DNA from: Flavobacterium phycosphaerae
Lineage (GTDB): Bacteria > Bacteroidota > Bacteroidia > Flavobacteriales > Flavobacteriaceae
NCBI RefSeq assembly: GCF_010119235.1
Contig: NZ_JAAATZ010000001.1
Location: forward strand, 2,820,501-2,884,500
Reading direction: 5' to 3'
DNA length: 64,000 nucleotides
Positions 35,164 through 46,260 of this stretch are shown in pieces. Below the pieces are notes generated by a model. It was not told the DNA's origin, ran no database searches, and saw nothing but the letters and a program-made list of their open reading frames with translations. The position numbers and the translations under genes are program-made. Each line of letters begins with the position of its first letter. Position 1 is the stretch's first letter.

Positions 35164-35837
35164 GCAATAATCTTCCCGTCCAACATGGTAATGGTTCGGT
35201 TGGTTCTTTGGGCAAAATCGTTGTCATGCGTAACAATCAACATGGTTTGTTTTTGTTCCAATGTCAATTTATTGAAAATATCAAAAACCAAATCGCTGTT
35301 CTTTTTATCCAAATTTCCGGTAGGCTCATCGCCCATAATAATTAACGGATTGTTGATTAAAGCCCTGGCAATGGCTACGCGTTGCTTTTGACCGCCACTG
35401 AGTTGATTCGGCATTTTCAAAGCTTGTTCCTGCATATCCAAAGTTCTGAGATGCTCCATAGCGTTGTGCTCAATTTCTTCTTGGGAAAGTTTGTTCAGTT
35501 TCATCCCCGGTAACATTACATTTTTCAACACATTGTATTCCGATAACAAATAGTGAAACTGAAACACAAACCCTATTTTCTCATTCCGGAGTTGGGCCAA
35601 TTCGGTATCAGATTTACCAGTAATCAGCTCTTCATCAATAAACAACTGCCCTTCATAAATCGTATCCATAGTAGAAAGCAAATACAACAAGGTTGATTTC
35701 CCGCAGCCTGATTTCCCAACTATTGACACAAATTCGCCATGATTAATAGTCATATCAATGGCTTTCAGAACCTGAAATTGTATCGGGTCGTAAAAGTATT
35801 TGGTTAGGCCTTTGGTTTCTAAAACTATATTGCTCAT
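35160..35837 (-). CDS. ABC transporter ATPase (LolD/MacB-type)
   Basis: 225 residues. Walker A GKSGCGKST (about 40-48), Q-loop in FVFQFHYLLSEYNVL, signature LSGGQKQRVAIARAL, Walker B LIIMGDEPTGNLD and H-loop LIVTHDNDFA are all present. The length and motifs match the LolD/FtsE/MacB class that powers periplasmic release or efflux without transport through a membrane channel. It lies 1 base from the permease gene. Confidence 0.94.
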   Translation of the reverse strand: MSNIVLETKGLTKYFYDPIQFQVLKAIDMTINHGEFVSIVGKSGCGKSTLLYLLSTMDTIYEGQLFIDEELITGKSDTELAQLRNEKIGFVFQFHYLLSEYNVLKNVMLPGMKLNKLSQEEIEHNAMEHLRTLDMQEQALKMPNQLSGGQKQRVAIARALINNPLIIMGDEPTGNLDKKNSDLVFDIFNKLTLEQKQTMLIVTHDNDFAQRTNRTITMLDGKIIA

Positions 35838-35838
35838 G

Positions 35839-37095
35839 CTATTTTCCTCTAATAATTTCTACCGGATCAATTTTGCTGGCTTTCAATGCAGGAAACAACC
35901 CGGCGATAAAAGTTGTAATCAAAGCAAAAGTGATTCCGATAACATAAAACAACGGATTGTAATTAATCGGGAACGTTTTGATAGTGGGCAAAGCAGCTGT
36001 GTTGAAAGGCACCACATCAATAATATTTGAAAAAACATAACCGAAAAGCAAACCAAACAATCCACCGGTTAACCCAATTACCAGAGAAAGCGAAATAAAA
36101 ATCCACTTCACATCATTACCCGAAAACCCTGTAGCTTTGAGAATAGCAATGCTGTCCATCTTTTCAAAAATCATCATGTTCAGGATATTATAAATTCCAA
36201 AGCCTGCCACAATCAACAAAACGATACCCACCGCATAAGAAATAATGCTTCTGATGGAACTTCCGGTTTCAAACTGGGAATTGGTGGTTTGGTAATCTAT
36301 GGTGTCCAAATTGTACTTAGTCGCGAACTCTTTAGCCAAAGCAGGTGCTGTCAAAATATCATAAGTCTTTACCTGAATATCTGTAATATAATTGGTAGGT
36401 TCACCCAATAGTTTTTGAGCTGTAACCAACGAGGTATAGCTCATCGTATCATCAAACTCGGCTATGCCTATCTGTGAAATACCTACAATTTTCAATGACG
36501 ACAAATTGCCTTTAGAAGTAGTGACTTTAATTATATCTCCTTTTTCCAAAAGCATCTTTTCGGCCAATCCTTTGCCAATAATGATACTATTGTTCTGCTG
36601 CAAATCAGTAACCTTTCCGTCAATGATATACTCACTGATTTTGAATAATTTTTCTTCTGCCAAAACATCAATACCATTAACCACACCGGAAATTTCAATA
36701 GTGCCCGAATTGAAAAATACAGGCGCAGTCACTTTGGGGGCCACATCAACAATACGTTTGTCCTGTTTCAAATCATGTATAATCGACTTGCAATTATAGA
36801 TAGCTTTCCCACGGTCTTTTGGTTTTACCGAAGCAATGAAATTAGTATTATTTTTATATTTTCCAGAAAACGAAATAGGTTGGTTTTCAGAAGGTTTAAT
36901 TTCGTTATATAAACGAACATGTGGCGTTCTGTTCAGCATTAATCCGTCAAGTAAATCGTTCATACCATTCATAAAACTCACCAATGTAATAAACATCGCA
37001 ATACCAAACGTTACACCAACAGCGGCTACGACGGTTTGTTTCAACCGAGCCCTTAACAGGTGTAGTGCAATATTTAAAATGAGTTTAAAGTTCAT
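35839..37095 (-). CDS. ABC permease (FtsX/LolC/MacB-type)
   Basis: 418 residues with the 4-helix FtsX-like topology: one helix at about 17-45, a large periplasmic domain (about 50-270) and three helices near the end (about 284-308, 330-355, 380-405; SYAVGIVLLIVAGFGIYNIL, FALITTFIAGLFPALKA). It works with the ATPase and the HlyD-type protein as a tripartite exporter or lipoprotein-release machine. Its ATG overlaps the stop of the adaptor gene (TAATG). Confidence 0.9.
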   Translation of the reverse strand: MNFKLILNIALHLLRARLKQTVVAAVGVTFGIAMFITLVSFMNGMNDLLDGLMLNRTPHVRLYNEIKPSENQPISFSGKYKNNTNFIASVKPKDRGKAIYNCKSIIHDLKQDKRIVDVAPKVTAPVFFNSGTIEISGVVNGIDVLAEEKLFKISEYIIDGKVTDLQQNNSIIIGKGLAEKMLLEKGDIIKVTTSKGNLSSLKIVGISQIGIAEFDDTMSYTSLVTAQKLLGEPTNYITDIQVKTYDILTAPALAKEFATKYNLDTIDYQTTNSQFETGSSIRSIISYAVGIVLLIVAGFGIYNILNMMIFEKMDSIAILKATGFSGNDVKWIFISLSLVIGLTGGLFGLLFGYVFSNIIDVVPFNTAALPTIKTFPINYNPLFYVIGITFALITTFIAGLFPALKASKIDPVEIIRGK

Positions 37096-38186
37096 TACTT
37101 AGGTTTAGAAATGGTTTCCTCTGCTGTCAATCCATCCAAGATTTCAACATGCTGATAATCGCTCAAGCCTATTTTTACTTGGCGTTTTTCATCACCATTG
37201 ACCAACACGTATTGATTATCCACTAAATAACTTTTCGGAATCGTTAACGCTTCTTTTTTGGTTTGCACTATGATATTGGCTTCGGCCGTAAGATTAGGAT
37301 ACAACTTAGCCGGAGGAGTAGTGAAATGAGCTTCTATTTTAAAGGTTCGGGAACGGACATCCATAATCGGATAAATTTTGTCAACTTTAGCTTCAAAAGC
37401 TTTGCCTTTGTAACTGTCCAAAGTCACTATCAAGGTTTGTCCCAATTTTACACGAACCATATCGTTTTCATCCACATCCAATTCGAGTAAGTAAGTATTC
37501 TTTGCTCCTATTATGGCCAAAGGCGTCTGCGGGGTTATCAAAGCACCTTCTTTTACCAATACATCAAACAATTCCCCGCTGATAGCACTTTTTACCGTAA
37601 AATCGCTTTGGGATTTTTCATTGATTTTAAGGTTGATATTGCTTCTGCTTTGCTCATTTTTCAATTGGGATTTTAGCTGTGACAGTTGCTTCAGAGCAGC
37701 TTCGTAATTGGATTTGGAGTTTTTATAAGCTAATTCAACACGCTCATAATCCACTTCTGAAATAACATTGTATTGTTTGATGTTTTTGTTTCTGTTGTAA
37801 ATCGATTGGTCTAAGGCTAATTTGTCTTTGGCAGCCTGAACTCGGGTTTCCATTTCGGCAATTTTATCCTGGATGTAACGATTGTTTTCATTACTCAACT
37901 GATAAGCCAATCGGGCATTTTCGGTATTCAAAGCCGCTTTGTCGCTTTCGATTTGAAATAAGGATTGTCCCGCCGCTATGGTTTGTCCGGCTGTAACATT
38001 GATTTTTTGCAACACGCCACTAACCGTAGCATAAACGGTAAACTGGTTTTCCGACTTAATAACACCGGAAGCATAAACACTCTCGGTAATACTCCCTTTG
38101 GTGGGATGAATTTCGCCATTGTCTTTTTTGGAACAGGAAACAAGAATGAGGAAGGAGAATACACAGAGGACTTTCAGCAATTTCAT
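37095..38186 (-). CDS. HlyD/MacA-type periplasmic adaptor lipoprotein
   Basis: 363 residues from the ATG at 38186, which gives a proper lipoprotein signal (VLCVFSFLILVSC). A biotinyl-lipoyl hybrid motif (VYATVSGVLQKINVTAGQTI), a long alpha-helical hairpin (about 80-190) and a beta-barrel region (VTLDSYKGKAFEAKVDKIYP) follow in the usual order of membrane-fusion proteins. It should link the inner-membrane permease to an outer-membrane channel, which is not encoded here. Gene order (adaptor, permease, ATPase) matches MacAB-type operons. Confidence 0.9.
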   Translation of the reverse strand: MKLLKVLCVFSFLILVSCSKKDNGEIHPTKGSITESVYASGVIKSENQFTVYATVSGVLQKINVTAGQTIAAGQSLFQIESDKAALNTENARLAYQLSNENNRYIQDKIAEMETRVQAAKDKLALDQSIYNRNKNIKQYNVISEVDYERVELAYKNSKSNYEAALKQLSQLKSQLKNEQSRSNINLKINEKSQSDFTVKSAISGELFDVLVKEGALITPQTPLAIIGAKNTYLLELDVDENDMVRVKLGQTLIVTLDSYKGKAFEAKVDKIYPIMDVRSRTFKIEAHFTTPPAKLYPNLTAEANIIVQTKKEALTIPKSYLVDNQYVLVNGDEKRQVKIGLSDYQHVEILDGLTAEETISKPK

Positions 38187-38261
38187 TAAATTTTGGTATT
38201 TATGACTTTTGTCTTTCAAATTTACAACAATTGACTTGTACAAAACCTAATAATTATCATA

Positions 38262-38300
38262 AAAAACCTCCAAAAGCGAACTTCTGAAGGTTTTGTTTTT
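38262..38300 (-). terminator. Terminator downstream of glyA (TTCG-loop hairpin)
   Basis: On the minus strand the hairpin reads AACCT, TCAGAAG, TTCG, CTTTTGG, AGGTT, with a UUCG tetraloop and an internal mismatch, followed by a T-run. It sits 20-60 bases after the glyA stop. Confidence 0.65.
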
Positions 38301-38318
38301 TATTGAATTATGTCGAGT

Positions 38319-39593
38319 TTAATAAACAAAAATGGCTCTTTCGCTCATCATGTCGTTTACTTCATCTGCCAATTCTTCCAACAACTCATCGTTGGTGTGA
38401 TTCGTAATAGCTTTGTCAATCAAGGCTACAATAGTTTCCATATCGCTTTCTACCATACCACGCGTAGTGATCGCCGGAGTTCCAACACGGATTCCTGAAG
38501 TTACGAATGGGGATTTATCATCAAAAGGGACCATGTTTTTGTTAACAGTAATCTCGGCTTTGCCCAAAGCAATTTCAGCCTCTTTACCGGAAATGTTTTT
38601 GTTTCTCAAATCAATCAACATCATGTGATTGTCCGTTCCGCCTGAGATGATGTTATAGCCTCTTTTCACAAAAGCTTCCGCCATGGCTTTAGCATTCTTT
38701 TGCACTTGCATAGCATATGTAAAGAACTCATCCGATAAAGCTTCACCAAAGGCTACTGCTTTAGCGGCGATAATATGTTCTAACGGCCCGCCTTGATTCC
38801 CCGGGAAAACCGACATATCCAATACATGTGACATCATTCTGATTTCTCCTTTCGGTGTAGTTAAACCCCAAGGATTTGGAAAATCTTTACCCATCATAAT
38901 AATACCGCCTCTGGGACCACGCAAAGTTTTGTGTGTCGTAGTGGTAACAATATGACAATGTGGAATAGGGTCATTCATCAATCCTTTGGCAATTAAACCG
39001 GCAGGATGTGAAATATCGGCTAACAACAAAGCCCCAACGCTATCCGCAATTTCACGGAAACGTTTAAAATCCATATCGCGTGAATAAGCCGAAGCACCGG
39101 CAATAATCATTTTAGGTTGCTCCTTAGTGGCTATTTCCTGAATTTTATCATAATTTAAAACACCGGTTTCGGCATCCACCCCATAAAAAACAGGATTATA
39201 TAATTTTCCGGAAAAGTTTACCGGAGAACCATGCGTTAAGTGACCACCGTGAGATAAATCAAAACCAAGTATTTTATCACCCGGTTTCAAACAGGCAGCA
39301 TAAACCGCTGTATTGGCCTGTGAACCTGAGTGAGGCTGTACGTTTACATAATCGGCACCAAATAAAGCTTTCGCTCTGTCGATAGCAATTTGTTCAATAA
39401 CATCTACTACTTCACAGCCACCATAATAGCGCTTACCCGGATAGCCTTCAGCATACTTATTAGTCAATACCGAGCCCGCCGCTTCCATCACCTGATCACT
39501 CACAAAGTTCTCAGAAGCAATTAGTTCAATCCCGTGTATTTGTCTTTCTTGTTCTTCAAGAATTAAGTCAAAAATTTGTTCGTCGCGTTGCAT
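38319..39593 (-). CDS. glyA: Serine hydroxymethyltransferase
   Basis: 424 residues, full length. Conserved: [30 protein letters not shown], the PLP lysine in [15 protein letters not shown], and [12 protein letters not shown]. It interconverts serine and glycine using tetrahydrofolate, supplying one-carbon units. A TAAATTTG -7 box lies on the minus strand at 39620-39627. The glycine-cleavage T protein is encoded nearby at 41031, which is metabolically related. Confidence 0.97.
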   Translation of the reverse strand: MQRDEQIFDLILEEQERQIHGIELIASENFVSDQVMEAAGSVLTNKYAEGYPGKRYYGGCEVVDVIEQIAIDRAKALFGADYVNVQPHSGSQANTAVYAACLKPGDKILGFDLSHGGHLTHGSPVNFSGKLYNPVFYGVDAETGVLNYDKIQEIATKEQPKMIIAGASAYSRDMDFKRFREIADSVGALLLADISHPAGLIAKGLMNDPIPHCHIVTTTTHKTLRGPRGGIIMMGKDFPNPWGLTTPKGEIRMMSHVLDMSVFPGNQGGPLEHIIAAKAVAFGEALSDEFFTYAMQVQKNAKAMAEAFVKRGYNIISGGTDNHMMLIDLRNKNISGKEAEIALGKAEITVNKNMVPFDDKSPFVTSGIRVGTPAITTRGMVESDMETIVALIDKAITNHTNDELLEELADEVNDMMSERAIFVY

Positions 39594-39636
39594 TTGAAAT
39601 TATTTCGTTAAATTGAGGTCAAATTTACGAAAATCG

Positions 39637-39667
39637 TTTGGTAAATTAATAGTTAATGATATATTTG
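39637..39667 (+). promoter_or_regulatory. Promoter of the fumarylacetoacetase gene (TTTG-N19-TATATTTG)
   Basis: TTTG at 39637-39640, 19 bases, TATATTTG at 39660-39667. The ATG is at 39703, giving a leader of about 30 bases. It partly overlaps the divergent glyA leader region. Confidence 0.75.
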
Positions 39668-39702
39668 ATTGCTAATTTTTCAACAACTAAATCAACATAA
39701 CC

Positions 39703-40986
39703 ATGCCCATTACAACTAATAATCCTACTCGAAAATCCTGGCTTACCGTACCCGAAAACAGTGACTTCCCCATTCAAAATATTCCGTTCGGGGTATTCTT
39801 GACCAGAGAAGATGTAATTACTATCGGCACGAGAATCGGCGATTATGCGATTGATTTAGGTGCGCTACAGCAGCTAAATTATTTTGAAGGTATTGAGTTG
39901 ACAGATGATATGTTTATGCAAGACACGCTAAACGATTTCATATCAGACGGAAAAAAAACATGGCGTGCTGTCCGAAACCGTATTGGCGATATTTTTGACC
40001 ATAATAATGCTGAACTTAGGGATAACAAAGAACACCGCGATGTTGTTATTTTTAAAATGGAAGATGTAGAAATGCAACTTCCGGTAATGATTGGCGATTA
40101 TACTGATTTTTATTCGAGTAAAGAACACGCTACCAATGTTGGTAAAATGTTCCGCGACCCGGCTAATGCTTTGTTACCCAACTGGCTTCACATTCCCGTA
40201 GGGTATCATGGCCGAAGTTCAACTATAGTGCCTTCCGGAATTCCGGTGCATCGCCCAATGGGACAAACGATTCCAAATAACGACAATATTCCGGTTTTTG
40301 GCCCGTCAAAATTGGTGGATTTCGAATTGGAAACGGCTTTTATCACTACAGATGCCAACATTATGGGAGAAAACATTCCCATCAATGAAGCCGAAGATTA
40401 TATTTTCGGAATGGTGTTGCTGAACGATTGGAGTGCACGTGATATTCAAAAATGGGAATATGTACCACTAGGCCCCTTTTTAGCCAAAAACTTTGCTTCC
40501 TCTATTTCCCCTTGGATAGTAACGATGGATGCTTTGGAACCTTTTAAAATCAAAGGCCCAAAACAAGAACCAACGCCTCTTCCCTATCTGCAACAAAAAG
40601 GAAAAAACGCTTTCGACATTAATTTAGAAGTGTACATAGAACCCGAAAATACTGAAGCCAGCTTGGTTTCCAAATCCAATTTCAAATACATGTATTGGTC
40701 AATGATACAACAATTAACACATCATACTTCTAATGGTTGTAGAGTGAATTCGGGTGATATGATGGGCTCCGGAACCATTTCAGGACCAACAGAAGACAGC
40801 TTCGGCTCTATGCTAGAATTGACTTGGGGTGGTAAAAACCCTATTATCATGAAAGACGGAACAGAGCGTAAATTCATCAACGACAATGACACCGTAATCA
40901 TGAAAGGCTATTGCCAAAACAGTTCGGTTCGCATTGGTTTTGGGGAAGTTTCCACCAAGCTATTGCCTCCATTCGTTAGAAAATAA
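39703..40986 (+). CDS. fahA: Fumarylacetoacetase
   Basis: 427 residues. The N-terminal SH3-like domain (about 1-115) precedes the FAH catalytic domain. Key segments are [55 protein letters not shown] and [17 protein letters not shown]. It hydrolyses fumarylacetoacetate to fumarate and acetoacetate, the last step of tyrosine and phenylalanine breakdown. It lies 45 bases before gcvT on the same strand. Confidence 0.96.
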   Translation: MPITTNNPTRKSWLTVPENSDFPIQNIPFGVFLTREDVITIGTRIGDYAIDLGALQQLNYFEGIELTDDMFMQDTLNDFISDGKKTWRAVRNRIGDIFDHNNAELRDNKEHRDVVIFKMEDVEMQLPVMIGDYTDFYSSKEHATNVGKMFRDPANALLPNWLHIPVGYHGRSSTIVPSGIPVHRPMGQTIPNNDNIPVFGPSKLVDFELETAFITTDANIMGENIPINEAEDYIFGMVLLNDWSARDIQKWEYVPLGPFLAKNFASSISPWIVTMDALEPFKIKGPKQEPTPLPYLQQKGKNAFDINLEVYIEPENTEASLVSKSNFKYMYWSMIQQLTHHTSNGCRVNSGDMMGSGTISGPTEDSFGSMLELTWGGKNPIIMKDGTERKFINDNDTVIMKGYCQNSSVRIGFGEVSTKLLPPFVRK

Positions 40987-41030
40987 ACAAACACAAATAT
41001 CTTTATAACAAACACAACTTTAATTTTACA

Positions 41031-42113
41031 ATGAAGAATACAGCATTAACACACATTCACGAGGGTTTAGGAGCGAAAATGGTACCGTTTGCCGGATATA
41101 ATATGCCGGTACAATATGAAGGCGTGAATGCCGAACACGAAACCGTAAGAAACGGCGTAGGTGTTTTTGACGTGTCACACATGGGCGAGTTTTTATTAAC
41201 CGGAGACAATGCGCTGGCGTTAATTCAAAAAGTAACTTCCAATGACGCTTCGGTTTTAGAAATTGGTCGAGCACAATACTCTTGTCTTCCCAACAATGAC
41301 GGTGGTATCGTAGACGATTTAATCGTTTACCGCATGAAAGAAAATCAATATTTATTGGTAGTAAATGCTTCTAACATCGATAAAGATTGGAATTGGATTT
41401 CCGCTCACAATGACTTAGGCGTGGACATGCGCAATATTTCAGAAGAATATTCCCTACTGGCCATTCAAGGACCAAAAGCAGTAGAAGCCATGCAATCCTT
41501 GACTTCTATTGATTTATCCGCTATTAAATACTATCATTTTGAAGTGGGCCCGTTCGCCGGAGTCGAAAACGTAATTATTTCAGCCACAGGATATACCGGT
41601 TCCGGAGGATTTGAAATTTACTGCAAAAATGAAGACGCAGAGCAAGTTTGGAACAAAGTCTTTGAAGCCGGTGCCGCCTTTGGTATCAAACCAATCGGGT
41701 TAGCAGCCCGTGATACCCTAAGATTAGAAATGGGATTCTGCTTATACGGAAACGACATCAATGACACCACATCCCCTCTTGAAGCAGGGTTAGGTTGGAT
41801 TACCAAATTCACCAAAGAATTTACAAATTCCGAAAACCTGAAAAAACAAAAAGAAGCCGGAGTTACCCGCAAATTGGTTGGTTTCGAATTAACCGAAAGA
41901 GGGATTCCGCGTCATGACTACGAAATTGTAGATGCTCAAGGAAATAACATTGGTATAGTAACCTCAGGAACGATGGCACCTTCTTTAGGAAAAGGAATCG
42001 GAATGGGGTACGTAAAAACCGAATTTGCTGCAGTAGACAGCGATATCTTTATCCAAATCCGAAACAATAAAGTGGCCGCCAAAGTGGTTAAGCTTCCTTT
42101 TTATAAAAAATAA
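41031..42113 (+). CDS. gcvT: Glycine cleavage system aminomethyltransferase (T protein)
   Basis: 360 residues, normal length. [60 protein letters not shown] and [16 protein letters not shown] are the family hallmarks. It transfers the methylene group from the lipoyl-bound intermediate to tetrahydrofolate, releasing ammonia. Partner glyA is nearby on the other strand. The S41 protease gene follows at 5 bases. Confidence 0.97.
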   Translation: MKNTALTHIHEGLGAKMVPFAGYNMPVQYEGVNAEHETVRNGVGVFDVSHMGEFLLTGDNALALIQKVTSNDASVLEIGRAQYSCLPNNDGGIVDDLIVYRMKENQYLLVVNASNIDKDWNWISAHNDLGVDMRNISEEYSLLAIQGPKAVEAMQSLTSIDLSAIKYYHFEVGPFAGVENVIISATGYTGSGGFEIYCKNEDAEQVWNKVFEAGAAFGIKPIGLAARDTLRLEMGFCLYGNDINDTTSPLEAGLGWITKFTKEFTNSENLKKQKEAGVTRKLVGFELTERGIPRHDYEIVDAQGNNIGIVTSGTMAPSLGKGIGMGYVKTEFAAVDSDIFIQIRNNKVAAKVVKLPFYKK

Positions 42114-42118
42114 ATACA

Positions 42119-44143
42119 GTGAAAAAACTCTTTTATATAGGTATACTGTTTCCGAGTTTACTTTTCAGCCAAACTGAAAAAAATCCGTGTGAAACCCTCT
42201 CAAAACTGAATACCTTAATTCAAGAGAACCATTATAAACCAAAACCGGTAGACGACAGTTTATCGGTTTATGTTTTTAAAACCTTTTTAAGTCGATTAGA
42301 TGAAGAAAACCGTTTGTTCATCGACCCCGAAATTAAAGCCCTCAAAAAGCATGAATACAAAATTGACGACTACATCAATAGCGGCAATTGTGATTTTCTA
42401 CATGAATTTTATGTAGCTTATACCAAAACAATTACTCGCTATGTTACGATGCTGTCGGCTATTGAAAAAGAACCTTTTCCGCTAAGCAGTACTGAAAAAG
42501 TGGTATTTTCCAAAAAAGCATTCCCTTATGCCAAAGACGAAAACGAAGTAAAACATTTGTATAAAAAAAGAATTTTGTTCAACACCCTCCGTGAAGTGGC
42601 CGAATTGAGTACTAATAAAGATTCATTGATAACTCATTTTGATAAGCTGGCAGCCGAAAGCAAAGCCAAGATTTTTGACAAATACAAATGCAAAATAGAA
42701 AGCTATCAATACACGGAAGCCGAATTTCAAGCCATATTTTTCAGCGTATTTTGTTCCTATTTTGATCCGCATACCGAATATTTTTCGGCCAATGAAAAAT
42801 CATCGTTCTACTCTACCGTGAGTTCAGACAATATGACTTTTGGCTTGTATGTTTCAATGACTGAAAAAGACGAAATGACCGTGGATGATATAATTCCGGG
42901 AAGCTCAGCTTATTTCACCGAAAAAATTGATAAAGGCGATCAACTCTTAAAAATCAAGTACAACAAGGAGCAGTATGACATCGATTGTGCTTCGATGAAA
43001 AAAATTGATGAAATCATCAGTTCTAACGAATATAAGACGGCCGATTTTACTTTCAGAAAAAAAAGCGGAGAAATATACACCGTGAGCTTGGTCAAAAAAA
43101 TCATGAAAGATTACCAAAACAATGTCTTTAGCTTTAAAATCAAAAAAGACAATGGCACCTTTGGGTATATCCGAATCCCAAGCTTTTATTCCACCTTTGA
43201 AAACGGAAAATCTAACGTAAGCAATGATGTTTCCAAAGAAATCTACAAACTCCAAGAAGATAACGTTGACGGCATCATCATCGATTTAGAAAACGACGGT
43301 GGCGGCTCTATGGAAGAAGCCATACAATTGTCGGGCTTGTTCATCGACGTTGGTCCTTTGGCCGTAATGAACAACAACAAAAACAAGAAACAGGTCTTGA
43401 AAGACATGAATCGCGGCACCATATACAACGGCCCGATGGTAGTCATGATTAACGGATTTTCAGCTTCCGCCAGTGAGTTTTTTACCAATGCCATGCAGGA
43501 TTACAACCGAGCGATAGTCATTGGAAACAAATCATTGGGAAAAGCCACTATGCAACGTATCTTTCCTTTAAATGAAAGCAACGATGAGTTTGTAAAGCTG
43601 ACTTTAGAAAAATTCTACCGTATAACAGGCAAAAGCAATCAGTATATCGGCATCACACCCGATGTCGAAATTCCGTTGTTGTTTGACAAGCAAATGCCCA
43701 GAGAAGACAGCAATGAAACGGCTTTAAAAAATGACGAAATCGGAGTAAACCTAAAATACAATCGATTGCCAAACGAGACCTATGCCGGCGCTATCGCCTT
43801 AAGCAAAAAAAGAATTGAAGACAGTAAAGAAGCCGAAGATATTTTGGCCTTGAATGCTAAAGTCAACCCTTTTTATGACAATGATTTACCACCCATCACC
43901 CTACAGTTTGATGCTGTTTTTAATGATGTAAACAAAATTAACGCGCTTTGGAAAACTATAAAATCGGCCGCCGAAAAAGAATATCCAATAGCTGTAGAAC
44001 AAAATTCTGTGGATGACGAATACCAAAAATACGACGATTATTTAAAGAGTTGTAACACCGAAAGAATCAAAGGCATCAAACAAAATTACCATATTTTGGA
44101 AGCCGTAAACATACTAAGCGACATAAAACAATTAAAACCTTAA
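42119..44143 (+). CDS. Exported S41-family (Prc/CtpA-like) serine protease
   Basis: 674 residues. The start is GTG at 42119, which gives a signal peptide (KKLFYIGILFPSLLFSQ). No nearby ATG gives one. A helical N-terminal region precedes a PDZ domain (about 235-320), then the S41 domain with YIRIPSFYSTF, VDGIIIDLENDGGG, the catalytic Ser in NGFSASASEFF and the Lys in GNKSLGKATMQ. The C-terminus is helical, as in tail-specific proteases. It should cleave envelope proteins from their C-termini. It is followed by a secreted protein at 4 bases. Confidence 0.9.
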   Translation: MKKLFYIGILFPSLLFSQTEKNPCETLSKLNTLIQENHYKPKPVDDSLSVYVFKTFLSRLDEENRLFIDPEIKALKKHEYKIDDYINSGNCDFLHEFYVAYTKTITRYVTMLSAIEKEPFPLSSTEKVVFSKKAFPYAKDENEVKHLYKKRILFNTLREVAELSTNKDSLITHFDKLAAESKAKIFDKYKCKIESYQYTEAEFQAIFFSVFCSYFDPHTEYFSANEKSSFYSTVSSDNMTFGLYVSMTEKDEMTVDDIIPGSSAYFTEKIDKGDQLLKIKYNKEQYDIDCASMKKIDEIISSNEYKTADFTFRKKSGEIYTVSLVKKIMKDYQNNVFSFKIKKDNGTFGYIRIPSFYSTFENGKSNVSNDVSKEIYKLQEDNVDGIIIDLENDGGGSMEEAIQLSGLFIDVGPLAVMNNNKNKKQVLKDMNRGTIYNGPMVVMINGFSASASEFFTNAMQDYNRAIVIGNKSLGKATMQRIFPLNESNDEFVKLTLEKFYRITGKSNQYIGITPDVEIPLLFDKQMPREDSNETALKNDEIGVNLKYNRLPNETYAGAIALSKKRIEDSKEAEDILALNAKVNPFYDNDLPPITLQFDAVFNDVNKINALWKTIKSAAEKEYPIAVEQNSVDDEYQKYDDYLKSCNTERIKGIKQNYHILEAVNILSDIKQLKP

Positions 44144-44147
44144 CGCT

Positions 44148-45182
44148 ATGAAATTCAAATTACTATTAGCCTTTATCTTTTTAATGAGTTTATCAATCCA
44201 AGCTCAAGAATTCAAAACACCCGTCGACTATTTATCCTATATCGGAAAAGAACAGGACAACATTTCTAAAAGCATGTGGAAGTACACTTCGGCAGTAGCC
44301 CACTCTAAAAGTGCTCGCCGAATTGACAACACCCGAAAACAATTAGTCAAAAGCATACAAGCGGCCCGCAAAAAGATTGAGGATTTAAAAGACGGGTACA
44401 AAAGTGATTTAGATTACCGCGATAAAGTGATTGCCTTTTTAAACATCTCCGAAAAAAATATCAATGAAGAATACGATAAAATCATTGACATGCAAGAAGT
44501 GGCAGAGCAATCCTATGACTTGATGGAGGCTTACATCATGACCCGTGACTTGGTTAATGCCAAAATTGATGCCGAGTTCGAAAAAGTAAGCTTGGCACAA
44601 AAAGAATTTGCCGCTAAATACAACATCAATCTGACGGAAGGTACCAGCGAAATTGGTCAAAAAATGAAAATTTCAAGCGAAGTTTTCAATTACCATACCC
44701 AGCTGTATTTGATTTTCTTCAAAGCCAATATTACCGACTTAAATTTATCTGCAGCCATCGAAAAGAAAGACCTTGGAGTCATTCAACAAAACAATAATGC
44801 TCTGGCACAATATGTCGAGGAAGGGTTGGAAAAACTAAAAACCATCAAGCCCTTTCAAAACGACAATACCATGGTAATAGCTACCAAAAATGCTTTAGAG
44901 TACTACAAAAAACAAGCACAACAGTATGTGCCGAAAGTAGTCGATTTTTTAATGTTCAATGAAAAATTTGACACAGCCCGAAAATCAATGGAAGCCAAAT
45001 CAGATAAAGACCGAACTAAAGAAGAAATTGACAACTTCAACGGCATGGTGAAGCAAATCAACAAAGGAATTGAAGACTATAACAAGGGGAACAACGTTAA
45101 TTATCAGGAAAAAAACAAGGCGATTTCCAATTGGAACAACACGGGAGAAAACTTCATTTCTTCGCATGTTCCGGTTGATTAA
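44148..45182 (+). CDS. Exported all-helical protein
   Basis: 344 residues with a signal peptide ending near LSIQAQ. The mature protein is charged and almost wholly alpha-helical, with KSIQAARKKIEDLKDGYKSD and other long amphipathic helices. It resembles flavobacterial proteins labelled LIC11966-family surface protein, but I make this link from memory only. The tight spacing after the S41 protease (4 bases) suggests joint expression and perhaps a protease-substrate or partner relation. Confidence 0.72.
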   Translation: MKFKLLLAFIFLMSLSIQAQEFKTPVDYLSYIGKEQDNISKSMWKYTSAVAHSKSARRIDNTRKQLVKSIQAARKKIEDLKDGYKSDLDYRDKVIAFLNISEKNINEEYDKIIDMQEVAEQSYDLMEAYIMTRDLVNAKIDAEFEKVSLAQKEFAAKYNINLTEGTSEIGQKMKISSEVFNYHTQLYLIFFKANITDLNLSAAIEKKDLGVIQQNNNALAQYVEEGLEKLKTIKPFQNDNTMVIATKNALEYYKKQAQQYVPKVVDFLMFNEKFDTARKSMEAKSDKDRTKEEIDNFNGMVKQINKGIEDYNKGNNVNYQEKNKAISNWNNTGENFISSHVPVD

Positions 45183-45198
45183 TTTGTCATTTCAAACA

Positions 45199-45229
45199 TT
45201 TGCATTAATCGAATATTACCTTATTTTTG
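45199..45229 (+). promoter_or_regulatory. Promoter of yebC (TTTG-N19-TATTTTTG)
   Basis: TTTG at 45199-45202, then TATTTTTG at 45222-45229 after exactly 19 bases. The ATG follows at 45266. Confidence 0.75.
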
Positions 45230-45265
45230 CAGTCAATTTAGAACCAAAATAAAACATTCTTAGTA

Positions 45266-45979
45266 ATGGGAAGAGCATTTGAATTTAGAAAAGGAAGAAA
45301 AATGAAACGCTGGTCAGCTATGGCCAAAGCATTCACTCGCATAGGCAAAGATATCGTAATGGCAGTAAAAGAAGGTGGCCCAAATCCGGAAGCCAACTCA
45401 AGACTGAGAGCGGTAATGCAAAACGCAAAGTCGGCCAACATGCCGAAAGAAAACGTGGAACGCGCCATCAAAAAAGCCACCGATAAAGACACCGCCAATT
45501 ATAAAGAGCAACTTTTTGAAGGCTACGCCCCTCATGGTATCGCGCTGTTGATTGAAACAGCCACCGATAATAACAACAGAACGGTTGCTAACATTCGCAG
45601 CTATTTCAACAAATGCAACGGAACATTGGGAACGCAAGGCTCAGTAGAGTTTATGTTCGACCATACTTGTAATTTCCGCATTCCTAACAACGGAATTGAT
45701 ATTGAAGAAATGGAGTTGGAATTCATTGATTTTGGTGCCGAAGAAATCTTTGCTGATGAGGACGGAATCTTAATCTACGCCCCTTTCGGAAGCTTTGGAG
45801 CCATTCAAAAAGAATTAGAAAGTAGAGGCATCGAAATCTTATCCTCCGGTTTTGAAAGAATTCCGCAAATCACCAAAAAACTAACCGAGGCTGAAATGGC
45901 TGATGTAGAAAAACTAATCGAAAAAATCGAAGAAGACGATGATGTGATGAACGTTTACCACACCATGGAAGAAGAATAA
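45266..45979 (+). CDS. yebC: YebC/PmpR family protein (translation/transcription factor)
   Basis: 237 residues, normal length. MGRAFEFRKGRKMKRWSAMA begins the family, followed by PNPEANSRLRAVMQNAKSAN, MPKENVERAIKKA and YEGYAPHG-like segments (FEGYAPHGIALLIETATDNN). YebC proteins have been described as DNA-binding regulators and, more recently, as ribosome factors at proline stretches. A strong promoter lies upstream and a strong hairpin downstream, so it is a single-gene transcript. Confidence 0.95.
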   Translation: MGRAFEFRKGRKMKRWSAMAKAFTRIGKDIVMAVKEGGPNPEANSRLRAVMQNAKSANMPKENVERAIKKATDKDTANYKEQLFEGYAPHGIALLIETATDNNNRTVANIRSYFNKCNGTLGTQGSVEFMFDHTCNFRIPNNGIDIEEMELEFIDFGAEEIFADEDGILIYAPFGSFGAIQKELESRGIEILSSGFERIPQITKKLTEAEMADVEKLIEKIEEDDDVMNVYHTMEEE

Positions 45980-46001
45980 TACATCCTTCAAACTTTATAT
46001 C

Positions 46002-46037
46002 AAAATCCGTTTTACGATTGTAAAACGGATTTTTTAT
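46002..46037 (+). terminator. Rho-independent terminator after yebC
   Basis: Perfect 14-bp stem (arm AAAATCCGTTTTAC at 46002-46015) with a GATT loop and a following T5 run. Confidence 0.9.
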
Positions 46038-46260
46038 TTTATTGATAATTAATCGTTTACTATATTAACAAAAAATTAGTAGTAAAAATTTGTAACATTA
46101 AAATCACCTCACCGTATAATAACAGATTTTTGTCCAACAAAATATTCTGAAAAGACGCAACGTAGCAATTTCTTCAAATGCACATTAATTTGACACCTTC
46201 TACTTTCAGATAACTAATGAACTAAAATCCACTAACATTTAACAATCTAATATAAAAACA